In this document: in pieces, positions 26,466 to 34,880 of the stretch | How the letters are laid out: every line of letters starts with the position of its first letter | Numbering within the stretch: position 1 is the first letter of the stretch | Assembly (NCBI GenBank): GCA_035652095.1 | Contig: DASREM010000014.1 | Location: forward strand, 1 to 64,000 | Direction: 5' to 3' | From: DASREM01 sp035652095 | Lineage (GTDB): Bacteria > Acidobacteriota > Terriglobia > Terriglobales > Acidobacteriaceae | DNA: 64,000 bases | Notes under the pieces: model-generated | What the model saw: only the letters and a program-made list of their open reading frames with translations | Databases searched by the model: none | What the model was told of the DNA's origin: nothing | Position numbers and translations under genes: made by a program

Positions 26466-26485
26466 ATTCTTCGCTCTCCTCAACC

Positions 26486-26941
26486 TCAACTCAAAGTCAC
26501 AAGATCGCTTTGCTGTTTCTTGAATTCGCTGTCACCGATCTCTTCCCTCATCTCCGAGATTGTGATGCGTTTCAAAACTTCTTCGATACTCTGATTCACC
26601 CGGCGCAGTGGCTCGCGAATCGTACAACGGTCGGTTTGCCCGCACTCGCCGCGAACGGTCACACACGACGTGATGAACAGAGGACCGTCAATGGCGCGAA
26701 TTACTTCGAAAGCTGAAATCCTCGACGGGGGCCGCGCAAGAGTGTAGCCGCCGTTGGTGCCGTGTTGCGAATGCAGCAGGCCTGACTTCACCAGCCGCTG
26801 CAAAATCTTCGCCAAGGCCTCTTGCGGGATGCCGTAAGCGTCCGCCACATCCTTCGCGCTGCAGGCCTCGCCGCGACCGCGTTCCGCCAAGTGCTTCATC
26901 GCCATCAACCCGTAATCGGCTTTTTTCGTGAGCTTCAGCAT
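26486..26941 (-). CDS. iscR: Rrf2-family Fe-S sensing regulator IscR
   Basis: IscR represses or activates isc genes depending on its bound [2Fe-2S] cluster. The winged helix lies at residues 1-75 (LTKKADYGLMAM, then HGTNGGYTLARPP). Cluster cysteines C93, C100 and C106 are present with spacing close to the E. coli protein. The start ATG at 26941 matches the family start MLKLTKKADYG; the frame extends seven codons further upstream. It heads the operon and two IscR-type palindromes lie upstream, so autoregulation is likely. Confidence 0.94.
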   Translation of the reverse strand: MLKLTKKADYGLMAMKHLAERGRGEACSAKDVADAYGIPQEALAKILQRLVKSGLLHSQHGTNGGYTLARPPSRISAFEVIRAIDGPLFITSCVTVRGECGQTDRCTIREPLRRVNQSIEEVLKRITISEMREEIGDSEFKKQQSDLVTLS

Positions 26942-26978
26942 TGCAAGCACCCGTACCCGCAAGACCGCCAGCGAAGTA

Positions 26979-27031
26979 CGACCTTTTTAGTCGGACATGA
27001 TTATTCTAGACAGTCCAGGGCCCGAGCGCAA
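26979..27031 (-). promoter_or_regulatory. isc operon promoter with IscR-type half-palindrome
   Basis: On the minus strand a -35 TTGCGC (27026-27031) and a -10 TAGAAT (27003-27008) are separated by 17 bases. The inverted repeat CGACT-AAAAA-GGTCG (26979-26993, read on the minus strand) lies at the predicted transcription start and matches the core of type 1 IscR boxes (YYGACTRWWWYAGTCRR) in most positions. This would allow direct repression of the isc operon. Confidence 0.6.
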
Positions 27032-27098
27032 CCCTCCACATCGGCCTGCGTAAACCATGCATTCTATGGCAAGCAATTGGGGCTGAACGGGTTAGGCT

Positions 27099-27121
27099 TT
27101 TCCGACCAATTTGGTCGGAAA
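27099..27121. promoter_or_regulatory. perfect 11-bp-arm palindrome, candidate IscR box
   Basis: TTTCCGACCAA and TTGGTCGGAAA flank one central T. The core CCGACCAATTTGGTCGG fits the IscR type 1 pattern closely. It is about 70 bp upstream of the isc -35 and about 100 bp upstream of a promoter in the other direction, so it could serve both. Confidence 0.6.
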
Positions 27122-27223
27122 TTGGGAATGCCGATCGACTCCAGGGCTGAAAGATCGCCCCTCAGAACGAAAACCCAGCGTGCATTTTGCATCCAAATGC
27201 CCACCGGCGTTCCCAGATGGGAC

Positions 27224-27251
27224 TTGACAAGCATATGGGCCGGGCTAAAAT
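27224..27251 (+). promoter_or_regulatory. sigma-70-type promoter for the small zinc protein gene
   Basis: A perfect -35 TTGACA (27224-27229) and a near-perfect -10 TAAAAT (27246-27251) are 16 bases apart. The predicted transcript starts near 27258, about 100 bp before the ATG at 27356. Confidence 0.65.
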
Positions 27252-27355
27252 GACCGACATTTCCGGCGATTTTTCTCCCACTTCCAAGAATGGGTGCAGC
27301 ACCCGGATTTATGACTCCAATCCCGCCGCCGCAGTTCCCCGAGAAGAGAACCAGC

Positions 27356-27505
27356 ATGGAACAGTGTAAGCACCCGCGCGTGCAGATCGTTTCCCGTGAA
27401 GAAGATGCTGAATTCGTGGAGTGTCTTCTCTGCGGAGAGATCTTCGAGTCCAGTGAATTCAAGGACATGAACATCGAAGAGACCAAATTGCGCGAAGACT
27501 CCTGA
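27356..27505 (+). CDS. 49-residue putative zinc-binding protein
   Basis: Starting at ATG 27356 (purine-rich GAGAAGAGA upstream) this small acidic protein has C4-x-H6 and a later CLLC pair, a possible single zinc site, followed by a charged helix (EFKDMNIEETKLRED). No family name is known to me. It is divergent from iscR, shares the palindromic control region and has its own strong promoter, so it may be expressed at a high level or respond to IscR. A longer frame from 27290 lacks a start signal. Confidence 0.6.
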   Translation: MEQCKHPRVQIVSREEDAEFVECLLCGEIFESSEFKDMNIEETKLREDS

Positions 27506-27559
27506 CCCTAAGTTCGACCAGACCCGGATGCGCCACTGTAACCGAAGTAATGTTTTCTG

Positions 27560-28000
27560 TTGCACATTGCTTGTGCGATTTTGCGCGCATTTGCTAATGT
27601 CGCGGCGGGGACCACTTTGCCCGCTCGCCGGACAAATTCGCGACTGGCTCTGGTAGTGGATGATTCCATGCTCATCCGGCATACGGTGTGTCGCTTCCTC
27701 GAGGAGCGCGGTTTCAGGGTGGAGTCGGGCTGCGACGGAGAAGAGGCCGTCGAAGTTCTGAAACGCTGCCATCCGGACCTCGTCATCACCGACATGCAAA
27801 TGCCCAAAATGTCGGGCAGCGAACTGATCACACAACTCAAGAGTCACTCTGCAACGTCTCAAATTCCGATCGTGATAGTCGCGGGGCAACAGAGCGGCTT
27901 TGCCCAAATGGAGAAGCGCGCGAATTTCGCAATCTTCAAAGACATCGACATCGAGTGCCAGCTTGCAAAAGCACTGGACTTGATTTTTGGATCCGCCTGA
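27560..28000 (+). CDS. single-domain response regulator
   Basis: A stand-alone receiver domain fills the protein: the acidic pair DD at VVDDS, the phosphoryl-acceptor Asp in ITDMQMPKMSG, and the conserved Lys in FAIFKDI. The conserved Thr/Ser after the fourth strand (normally VT/SA) is Ala in IVIVAGQQ, which usually weakens the phosphorylation switch. There is no output domain, so it would act by protein contact. The frame begins with TTG at 27560; the true start may be closer to the LALVVDDS strand, since the first 25 residues are not typical. No histidine kinase is nearby. Confidence 0.75.
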   Translation: MHIACAILRAFANVAAGTTLPARRTNSRLALVVDDSMLIRHTVCRFLEERGFRVESGCDGEEAVEVLKRCHPDLVITDMQMPKMSGSELITQLKSHSATSQIPIVIVAGQQSGFAQMEKRANFAIFKDIDIECQLAKALDLIFGSA

Positions 28001-28033
28001 TCTTCTCCCTGTTCTCTGCTACTTCCAATGGAT

Positions 28034-29179
28034 TCAAAGACCCAGCCCTGCCTCTGCCGAGAAGTCCATCGCGGCGAAATCCTTGGCCAGGTATTTTGGA
28101 TAGGCGGCCGCCGCGATCATGGCAGCATTGTCGGTTGATAATGGACGGGACGGGAAAAAAACTGGCAAACCTTGCAAGGCCGCTTCGCGCTCGAACGTCA
28201 TGCGGAGCTCGTTATTCGCAGCGACACCGCCAGTGACGAAAAGCGTCGCTACCTCGTAGGCGCCCGCTGCCGCCAATGTCTTACCCACCAGGTCATTCAC
28301 AATAGCGCGCTGAAAAGACGCAACCAAGTCCAACGTTTGCTGATCGGTCAAAGACCGGTAATCATCTATGCCTGGCTTGGCCATCGTCTGTAGGGCTTTT
28401 CGTCGTGCTTCGATCCCGGGCTGCAGTTTGTGACCTTCCACGTAACGCAAGACTGCGGTCTTAATGCCGCTATAGGAGAAATCAAACCGTGGACGCGTTT
28501 CAGCCTCGTCTTCGGCCCCCTTGCGCCGGTCCCGATGCTTGATTTGCGCCGGAGGGAACTTGATCGCATCCGGATCCCCGAAAGAGGAGAGCCGGTCAAT
28601 GATCGGCCCACCCGGGTATCCGAGGCCCAGCAGTTTCGCCACTTTATCGAAGGCCTCGCCGGCAGCGTCATCGCGCGTGTGTCCGACGTTGCGGTAAGAC
28701 CAGCCTTGTCCGCGCTGTTCCGCCAGGTAAAGATGGGTATGCCCGCCCGAGACAACCAGAGCCAGAACGGGGAAGTTCAGCGCCCGATTGCCCTTCTGGC
28801 GTTCCTCCAGCAGCACGGCATGGATGTGCCCTTCAAGATGGTTCACGGCGATGAGGGGCTTCTCCAAAGCAAACGCCAGCGCCTTTGCGTAGCTGATGCC
28901 GACCAGCAAAGCTCCGGCCAGGCCTGGCCCCTGGGTGACAGCGACAGCATCGATCGAGCGATAGGTCTGCCGGGCTCGCTCCAGAGCCTCCCGCACCACC
29001 GGCAGAATTGCCCTCAGGTGCTCGCGCGAGGCCAGTTCCGGAACCACTCCGCCGTAGGGAGCGTGCAACGCGATCTGCGAGGCTACAACATTGGACTCAA
29101 TTTTCTCGCCCGATCGCACGACGGCGGCTCCCGTTTCGTCGCACGAGCTCTCAATTCCGAGAATGTATGCTTCCGGCAT
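28034..29179 (-). CDS. tsaD: tRNA threonylcarbamoyladenosine transferase subunit TsaD
   Basis: TsaD transfers the threonylcarbamoyl group to A37 of tRNAs reading ANN codons, with TsaB and TsaE. The Fe-binding histidines H114 and H118 lie in NHLEGHIHA, and the ATP-binding segments GIESSCDET, VVSGGHTHLYL and VTGGVAANN are visible. The start ATG at 29179 matches the family start MPEAYILGIESSCDE; the frame runs 31 codons further without homology. An insertion of about 12 charged residues (HRDRRKGAEDEAE) is seen near residue 240. The length is 381 residues. Confidence 0.96.
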   Translation of the reverse strand: MPEAYILGIESSCDETGAAVVRSGEKIESNVVASQIALHAPYGGVVPELASREHLRAILPVVREALERARQTYRSIDAVAVTQGPGLAGALLVGISYAKALAFALEKPLIAVNHLEGHIHAVLLEERQKGNRALNFPVLALVVSGGHTHLYLAEQRGQGWSYRNVGHTRDDAAGEAFDKVAKLLGLGYPGGPIIDRLSSFGDPDAIKFPPAQIKHRDRRKGAEDEAETRPRFDFSYSGIKTAVLRYVEGHKLQPGIEARRKALQTMAKPGIDDYRSLTDQQTLDLVASFQRAIVNDLVGKTLAAAGAYEVATLFVTGGVAANNELRMTFEREAALQGLPVFFPSRPLSTDNAAMIAAAAYPKYLAKDFAAMDFSAEAGLGL

Positions 29180-29240
29180 CTGACAAGATGGTAAACGCGC
29201 TCGAACCCGATCCCCGTGGAAACTATTATGATGAAGCCGA

Positions 29241-30602
29241 ATGCAGGATGCCAAGACACAAGCGATCGGCATCGTTGAGACGCTGCGGCGAAAAGGTCAC
29301 CAGGCCTATCTCGTAGGCGGATGTGTACGCGACCTGCTGCTTGGGCGCATTCCAGCGGACTTTGATGTCACCACCGACGCTACTCCGGAGGCGGTGATGC
29401 ACATTTTCCCGCGAACCTACGCCGTTGGAGCGCAGTTCGGAGTTGTTCTCGTGCCCTTGGAGAACTCCCATGCCGATGCCGCCACAAGCGATCATTCCCG
29501 AACCGGCGTCGTCGAGGTCGCCACTTTTCGCAGTGATCTGGGCTACAGCGACGGCCGTCATCCCGACCAGGTGCAGTTTTCGAAAGACCCCAGGACCGAT
29601 GTAGAACGACGCGATTTCACGATTAACGGTCTCCTTTTAGACCCACTGTCCAATGAGGTGCTTGACTTCGTAGGCGGGCGTCAGGACCTGAACGCCAGGA
29701 TTATTCGCACCATTGGGGATCCCGAAAAGCGATTTGCCGAAGATAAGTTGCGGATGCTTCGTGCGGTGCGCTTTGCCGCTCGATTCGGGTACGAAATCGA
29801 GCCTGCAACCTTTTCCGCGATTCAGAAACATGCGCCAGCGATTCACCAGGTATCGTGCGAGAGAGTGCGCGACGAGCTCACCAAGATGCTGGTTGAAGGC
29901 AGCGCTGGGCGCGCGTTTCGTTTGCTCGACCAGTCCTGCCTTCTCCAGGAAGTGTTGCCGGAAATCTCCGCCATGAAAGGGGTCGAACAGCCTCCCCTGT
30001 TCCATCCCGAAGGCGATGTGTTTGTGCACACTCTGTTGCTGCTCGACAAACTGCCCCATCCCACGCCCGTGACCTTGGCCTGGGGAGCGCTGCTGCATGA
30101 CGTCGGCAAGCCGCCAACATTCCGCGTTGCGGAGCGCATCCGCTTCGATGGGCACGTTGAGGTGGGGGTGAAGATGGCGCGAAATATCCTCCATCGTTTG
30201 CGCTTCTCGAACGACGACTGCGAGCAGATTCTCGCGCTCATAGACAACCACATGAAATTTGCCGACGTGCAGCGCATGAAGGATTCGACGTTCAAGAGAT
30301 TCGTCCGCATGACTCGCTTCGACCAGCACCTTGCACTGCATCGAATTGACTGCCTTTCCAGTCACGGAGACCTGAGTTCTTACGACTTCACCCGCGAAAG
30401 GATGGCAGCTATTCCGCCCGAAACCATTCAGCCTCCACCCTTGATCAACGGGGATGATCTGATCGCAGCAGGGTATGCCCCCGGCCCTTTATTCAAAGAG
30501 ATCCTGGGCACCGTCGAAGACCTGCAATTGGAAAGCCGGTTGCACACTCGCGACGAGGCGATGAATTTCGTGCGCGAACGGTATCCCCTGGACAACGGCT
30601 GA
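29241..30602 (+). CDS. cca: CCA tRNA nucleotidyltransferase / poly(A) polymerase family
   Basis: This class II nucleotidyltransferase adds or repairs the tRNA 3' CCA end. The head domain has LVGGCVRDLLLGR and the catalytic pair D40/D42 in ADFDVTTDA, then RRDFTINGLLLDP. A C-terminal HD domain is present with H286-D287 (LLHDVGKPP) and DNHMKF, a fusion found in many bacterial CCA enzymes. Full length is 453 residues. It is divergent from tsaD, and both act on tRNA. It starts with ATG at 29241. Confidence 0.93.
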   Translation: MQDAKTQAIGIVETLRRKGHQAYLVGGCVRDLLLGRIPADFDVTTDATPEAVMHIFPRTYAVGAQFGVVLVPLENSHADAATSDHSRTGVVEVATFRSDLGYSDGRHPDQVQFSKDPRTDVERRDFTINGLLLDPLSNEVLDFVGGRQDLNARIIRTIGDPEKRFAEDKLRMLRAVRFAARFGYEIEPATFSAIQKHAPAIHQVSCERVRDELTKMLVEGSAGRAFRLLDQSCLLQEVLPEISAMKGVEQPPLFHPEGDVFVHTLLLLDKLPHPTPVTLAWGALLHDVGKPPTFRVAERIRFDGHVEVGVKMARNILHRLRFSNDDCEQILALIDNHMKFADVQRMKDSTFKRFVRMTRFDQHLALHRIDCLSSHGDLSSYDFTRERMAAIPPETIQPPPLINGDDLIAAGYAPGPLFKEILGTVEDLQLESRLHTRDEAMNFVRERYPLDNG

Positions 30603-30654
30603 ACTTGCAATGCGGCCTGCACATCCAGATGTTAGAATCAGCTCTCCAGGCACA

Positions 30655-30948
30655 ATGAATCGCAATATGCAACAAGCTGGCACGGGACTGGAAAGAATCG
30701 TCGCAGCCAGTGTGCGCCGCGCCCCGGCAGGCGAAGGCCCACTGCTGGCATGGCCCCTGACATGCGGTTCCGCGGTCGCCCAGCGCACGCGCGCCGCAGC
30801 TTTCGATCACGGCGTGCTGCAGGTGGAAGTCGCGAATGCGGGTTGGCGCAACGAATTGCAATCTCTGGCGCCGAAATACCTGGCCACGATCAATCGCTAC
30901 GTCGCCGAGAAGGTGGCACGCATCGAATTCGTGGTTCGGCCAGGTTAG
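30655..30948 (+). CDS. DUF721 (DciA-like) protein
   Basis: This 97-residue protein shows the DUF721 pattern: W-P-L-x-C-G-S-A-V-A-Q-R-T-R, then GVLQVEVANAGWRNELQSLAPKYL and the closing strand IEFVV. In other bacteria DciA, the best-known member, helps load the replicative helicase DnaB. Whether this copy does so cannot be read from the sequence. ATG at 30655 is preferred to a frame start at 30610. It lies 9 bp before gatC and is probably co-transcribed with cca and gatCA. Confidence 0.8.
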   Translation: MNRNMQQAGTGLERIVAASVRRAPAGEGPLLAWPLTCGSAVAQRTRAAAFDHGVLQVEVANAGWRNELQSLAPKYLATINRYVAEKVARIEFVVRPG

Positions 30949-30957
30949 ACGGTCTTC

Positions 30958-31272
30958 ATGAACGTTTCAGAGAAAGATGTCTCCTACGTAGCCGACCTGG
31001 CGAAGCTCGACCTCACGAGCGAAGAGCGCTCGCGAATGTTGCGGGATCTGAATTCCATTCTCGCCTATATTGACCGGCTCGACGAACTTGACACTTCCGA
31101 AATTTCTCCCATGGCCCAAATCCTGTCGGCGGTAGAGGAGCAGGAATCCGGGAGCATGCGCGACGATGTGCGAGAAGGACTCCGCCAGTCATTGCCGCAT
31201 GACGAGGCCATGGCTAACGCTCCAGTGACCGACGGAACATTCTTCAAAGTGCCCAAGGTGATCGAGCGCTAG
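30958..31272 (+). CDS. gatC: aspartyl/glutamyl-tRNA(Asn/Gln) amidotransferase subunit C
   Basis: GatC stabilises the GatA-GatB complex that converts mischarged Glu-tRNA-Gln or Asp-tRNA-Asn. The family pattern is clear: VSYVADLAKLDLTSEERSRM at the N-terminus, the LNSILAYIDRLDELDT helix, and the C-terminal FFKVPKVIE. The length is 104 residues. It starts with ATG at 30958 and is 35 bp before gatA. Confidence 0.95.
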   Translation: MNVSEKDVSYVADLAKLDLTSEERSRMLRDLNSILAYIDRLDELDTSEISPMAQILSAVEEQESGSMRDDVREGLRQSLPHDEAMANAPVTDGTFFKVPKVIER

Positions 31273-31307
31273 CCGATTCAGAATTCACAAACACAGAAGA
31301 CGGCACA

Positions 31308-32741
31308 GTGATTAGTCTAGGCGGACTTACCATCGAAAACGCGCGGTCGGCAATTCAGGCTCGTACGATTACCGCGACAGCTCTCGCAGAAGCACATTAC
31401 GCAAAGATCGATTCTCACGATCCGCAGATTGGCGCGTACCTGACGCTCTGCAAGGAGCGGGCGCTGCACAAGGCGGACGAGATTGATGCCATGGCAGTTC
31501 GTGGCGATCAACTGCCTCCGCTCGCGGGGATACCGGTTGGGATCAAAGATGTCCTGGTGACCCGCGGGATACGCACAACCGCAGGATCGAAAATCATCGG
31601 CAACTTTGTTCCGCCTTATGACGCCACGGCTGTGGCGCGCCTGGAGGCGGCAGGCGCCGTGATTTTAGGAAAGCTCAATTGCGACGAGTTTGCCATGGGC
31701 TCCTCCAATGAAAACTCCGCCTTTCGGCCAGTGCACAACCCGCGGGATTTGAGTCGCGTGCCGGGCGGTTCGTCGGGAGGATCGGCGGCAGCCGTTGCCG
31801 CAGATATGGCGGTCGCCGCCCTTGGTTCCGATACCGGAGGATCGATTCGACAGCCAGCATCGTTCTGCGGAGTGGTTGGACTGATGCCCACCTATGGCCG
31901 GGTTTCGCGCTACGGGCTCATCGCATTCGCGTCTTCTCTGGACCATGTCGGGCCGATTGCAAAAACCGTGAAAGACGCTGCGCTGGTGCTGCGTACCATC
32001 GCCGGCCGCGACCCCATGGATTCGACCTCAGCGGATGTTCCAGTCCCCGATTACGTCGCGGAACTCGAGAAGCCAGTACGGGGGGTGAGACTTGGTGTGG
32101 CGAAGGAATATTTCGGGGAAGGCCTGAATGAAGAGGTCCGCACTGCGGTGGAATGCGCAATTCAGAAACTGGCGAAACTCGGCTGCGAAGTTGTTCCCGT
32201 TTCTTTGCCACACACCGAGTACGCGATCCCGACGTATTACATCCTGGCTACGGCAGAGGCCTCGTCGAACCTGGCGCGCTTCGATGGCGTGCGGTACGGT
32301 TACCGCGCGTCGAATGCAGGCAACGTCCCGGAAATGTATCGCCGCACTCGCGACGAAGGCTTTGGTGCGGAAGTGAAGCGTCGCATCATGCTGGGAACCT
32401 ATGCCTTGAGCGCAGGTTACTACGAGGCCTACTACCTCAAAGCGCAGAAGGTTCGTTCCTTGTTGGCGCGGGATTTCGAAACCGCATTTCAGCAGGTCGA
32501 TGCGATCGTCACCCCAACCAGTCCTACGACTGCGTTCAAGCTGGGCGAGAAGTTGGATGACCCGCTGTCCATGTACCTCGCCGACGTCTATACCGTGACT
32601 GCCGACCTGGCAGGCATTCCGGGAATCTCGGTGCCGTGCGGCGAGTCAAAGAACAAGCTGCCGATTGGACTGCAAATCCTGGGACGCCATTTCGACGAGG
32701 CGACGGTCCTGCGCATTGCGCACGCTTACGAGCGGGCCTGA
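31308..32741 (+). CDS. gatA: aspartyl/glutamyl-tRNA(Asn/Gln) amidotransferase subunit A
   Basis: GatA is the glutaminase that releases ammonia for transamidation. The amidase Ser-cisSer-Lys triad is visible: K80 in GIPVGIKDV, S155 in PGGSSGGS and S179 in GSDTGGSIRQP. The length is 477 residues. It starts with GTG at 31308. gatB is not beside it and must be elsewhere. The gene ends four bases from the convergent Nudix gene. Confidence 0.97.
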   Translation: MISLGGLTIENARSAIQARTITATALAEAHYAKIDSHDPQIGAYLTLCKERALHKADEIDAMAVRGDQLPPLAGIPVGIKDVLVTRGIRTTAGSKIIGNFVPPYDATAVARLEAAGAVILGKLNCDEFAMGSSNENSAFRPVHNPRDLSRVPGGSSGGSAAAVAADMAVAALGSDTGGSIRQPASFCGVVGLMPTYGRVSRYGLIAFASSLDHVGPIAKTVKDAALVLRTIAGRDPMDSTSADVPVPDYVAELEKPVRGVRLGVAKEYFGEGLNEEVRTAVECAIQKLAKLGCEVVPVSLPHTEYAIPTYYILATAEASSNLARFDGVRYGYRASNAGNVPEMYRRTRDEGFGAEVKRRIMLGTYALSAGYYEAYYLKAQKVRSLLARDFETAFQQVDAIVTPTSPTTAFKLGEKLDDPLSMYLADVYTVTADLAGIPGISVPCGESKNKLPIGLQILGRHFDEATVLRIAHAYERA

Positions 32742-32745
32742 TTCC

Positions 32746-33366
32746 TCAGCGTTGCCTGCGGGAGAGTTCGATGGTTTCCCCTTGAATCACTCGAGCATCA
32801 TCAATGAATCTGACCTTCTGCATGGCGTCAATGACTCGCGGCCGGTTTCGTTGCTGATCAATTCTCCTCACCGCGCGATCAACCACGCGAGCGAGTTCAC
32901 GGCCGTAAGTGGCCGCCCGGTCCGCATGGAGGCATTGTTTGGTCTCTTGGGGAGAAAACCACGTACGATTCCGGTTGGCCTCCTGCGGCGGATCCAACCG
33001 CGTGACTTCACACAGGTGGGCGCTCACCGTGATTGAGTTCGCTTTTTTTGAGGTACCCGGTCCGCGCTTGACATAGCGCGTGAATGCCATCTCTTCGATT
33101 CGCCCATGTACTCCGGCCTCTTCAAATGCCTCTAAAGCCGCGGCCTGAGCGTGAGTGAGCCCGGGTTCAGTGCTGCCCTTGGGAAAAGTCCAGCGTCCAT
33201 TGCGAGTTTGGACGAGGAGAAACTCGATTCCATTTCTCCCCACGCGGTAGCACACTGCCGCGACTTGTTCGGTGTCACGCAACTTGCGCAGGTGCGAAAC
33301 ACGAAAGAATTTCGAGGCTCCGTGTACGGTTGTGCCTGCGGAAATTCGGAAAGAGCCAGCACCCAT
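32746..33366 (-). CDS. Nudix hydrolase
   Basis: Nudix enzymes hydrolyse nucleoside diphosphates linked to another group. The Nudix box begins at the Gly of PKGSTEPG and ends with ALEAFEEAGV; the canonical Glu-7 and the Arg before EU are replaced by Leu, but the metal-binding E-x2-EE core is kept, as in some diphosphoinositol-polyphosphate-type hydrolases. A C-terminal tail of about 60 Arg-rich residues follows. The start at ATG 33366 avoids overlap with the upstream gene; a longer start at 33432 would overlap it by 62 bases. Substrate unknown. Confidence 0.83.
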   Translation of the reverse strand: MGAGSFRISAGTTVHGASKFFRVSHLRKLRDTEQVAAVCYRVGRNGIEFLLVQTRNGRWTFPKGSTEPGLTHAQAAALEAFEEAGVHGRIEEMAFTRYVKRGPGTSKKANSITVSAHLCEVTRLDPPQEANRNRTWFSPQETKQCLHADRAATYGRELARVVDRAVRRIDQQRNRPRVIDAMQKVRFIDDARVIQGETIELSRRQR

Positions 33367-33370
33367 TTGC

Positions 33371-34351
33371 TTAGCTTGCGCGAAACCTCGCACATTGACT
33401 AGAACCCAGCTTGGTTCTCCGATGAAGCGCACCTATGGAAATTTCCGGATTGTCAGCAAGTTCCGGGGAAGTACGAGTCATAGACTTGCCCCAGATACCC
33501 ACGACCACGACACCCAGCAATGCGATCCCTCCGCCAGCCAGGGATAGTGGTTTCGGAACTTCTCCGAGCCACAGCCATGCGATCGCAATCGCGAAGACCG
33601 GAACCAGGTACAGAAAGGCCGTTGTCCGGCCCGCCGGTCCGTAGGAAAATACATAGGCCCAAGCCAGGTAAGCGATAGCGGCGGGAAAGATCCCGAGATA
33701 AATTGCGGCGGCGGTCGCGCTCAGCGAAGCGTGGGCCAGCGCGGAACCCAGGCCCCTGGCAAAGGGCAGCATGAAAATCGTGCCCAACCAAATCGAATAG
33801 GCTGTGAACTCCAGCGCGCTATAACGGCCGAGATAGTGTTTCTGCAGGATCATGTAAACCGCTGAACTCATCGCGCATGCCAGGATAATAAGGGCCTGGG
33901 GCGAGGGATGGAGGCCGCCACCTTCTCCGCTTGCGATCAAGGCAACACCCGCAAAACTGAGGATGACACCAATCCATCCCATGGAGGTGAGATGCTCGTG
34001 AAGGAAGATCATCGCCAGCAAAGCGGTCCAGATCGGAGTGGACGCGATGATCAGGCTGGCCGCGCCGGCGGTTACGCGGGTCTCGCCGTAATTCAATGCA
34101 ATGTTGTAAAAGCTGATTCCGATCAGTCCCGTTAGAGCCAGGCCCGGGAGGTCACGAAATGCGGGCCGACGGAAATGTGCCATGCATGCATAGATAAAGA
34201 GCACAACCGACGCCACCAGGAAACGCACAATCGCGAGGTGCGCGGGCGGGAAGCCCCGGAGGCCGGCGCGAATGCCGGCGTAAGCAGAGGCCCACAGCGT
34301 AATCGAGACGCCAAGAGCAACGAGAGCGCGAATTGGAAATCCCGAGAACAT
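33371..34351 (-). CDS. EamA-family (drug/metabolite) transporter
   Basis: An inner-membrane protein of 326 residues with ten predicted membrane segments arranged as two EamA repeats (first from about residue 10, second from about 150). Characteristic segments are TLWASAYAGIRAGL in helix 1 and TPIWTALLAMIFLHE in helix 4. The family exports amino acids or other metabolites; the substrate cannot be predicted. The hydrophilic tail after the last helix (about 30 residues) is unusual. It is three bases from the MOSC gene upstream, so the two are co-transcribed. Confidence 0.85.
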   Translation of the reverse strand: MFSGFPIRALVALGVSITLWASAYAGIRAGLRGFPPAHLAIVRFLVASVVLFIYACMAHFRRPAFRDLPGLALTGLIGISFYNIALNYGETRVTAGAASLIIASTPIWTALLAMIFLHEHLTSMGWIGVILSFAGVALIASGEGGGLHPSPQALIILACAMSSAVYMILQKHYLGRYSALEFTAYSIWLGTIFMLPFARGLGSALAHASLSATAAAIYLGIFPAAIAYLAWAYVFSYGPAGRTTAFLYLVPVFAIAIAWLWLGEVPKPLSLAGGGIALLGVVVVGIWGKSMTRTSPELADNPEISIGALHRRTKLGSSQCARFRAS

Positions 34352-34354
34352 GAA

Positions 34355-34807
34355 TCAGTCAAGAATGTTGTCATGGATGTGGATCGTGCCCTGGCTGAGA
34401 ATCTGCGCGCGCAATCCACCCCGATGCCGCAGGCCCTTGGTCACAGGAAGCCCGGTGAGAGCCTGCAAATGGCTACAGGGTTCACAGAGTCGAATGCCAC
34501 GAACACGCACGCTGCCAATCTGAAATTCCCGGCCCACCATGTGATTCAAGGCGACGCCCAACGTCACCAGGTTGCGGCGTGCGTCGCCGGGAGCAAGTTC
34601 GATTGCGTAGTCGCGCTTGAGGGCCTCGAGAGCTTCAGCTTCGATAAGCGTCAACTCGAAATCCGGTTCGGGCTTAAAGAAAGTCCCTTGTCGCATTCCG
34701 TAGCGATCTGCCTCGAGGCCAACACCCGGAGTGGCCAGCACCTGATCTACTGCACGCGTTGGCGCTTTCGCTGCCGGAGCGATGTGGATGGACTGAATCC
34801 TGCCCAT
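34355..34807 (-). CDS. MOSC domain protein
   Basis: MOSC domains resemble the C-terminal domain of molybdenum cofactor sulfurase and the YiiM family and bind molybdenum cofactor or sulfur groups through a conserved cysteine, here in RLCEPC. Other family strands are GLEADRYG and LTLIEAEAL. It has 150 residues, a stand-alone domain. The start ATG at 34807 is set by GGAG six bases upstream. Its exact substrate is unknown. It shares an operon with the EamA transporter. Confidence 0.85.
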   Translation of the reverse strand: MGRIQSIHIAPAAKAPTRAVDQVLATPGVGLEADRYGMRQGTFFKPEPDFELTLIEAEALEALKRDYAIELAPGDARRNLVTLGVALNHMVGREFQIGSVRVRGIRLCEPCSHLQALTGLPVTKGLRHRGGLRAQILSQGTIHIHDNILD

Positions 34808-34837
34808 AAAACACTCCAATTGGTCGGTGAGAGAAGA

Positions 34838-34856
34838 GGCGGGCTGAAAGCCCGCC
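34838..34856 (-). terminator. hairpin after the aminotransferase gene
   Basis: A 7-bp GC stem (GGCGGGC with GCCCGCC) around the loop TGAAA lies 25 bp beyond the stop of the aminotransferase gene. On the minus strand it is followed by TCTTCTCTC, a weak U-tract. Confidence 0.6.
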
Positions 34857-34880
34857 CCTCATGGCATGCCTTAGTGAGGC

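Noticed and set aside
33366..33432. Long form of the Nudix protein starting at 33432
   Set aside because: It would overlap the EamA gene by 62 bases and adds residues without family pattern; ATG 33366 is simpler.
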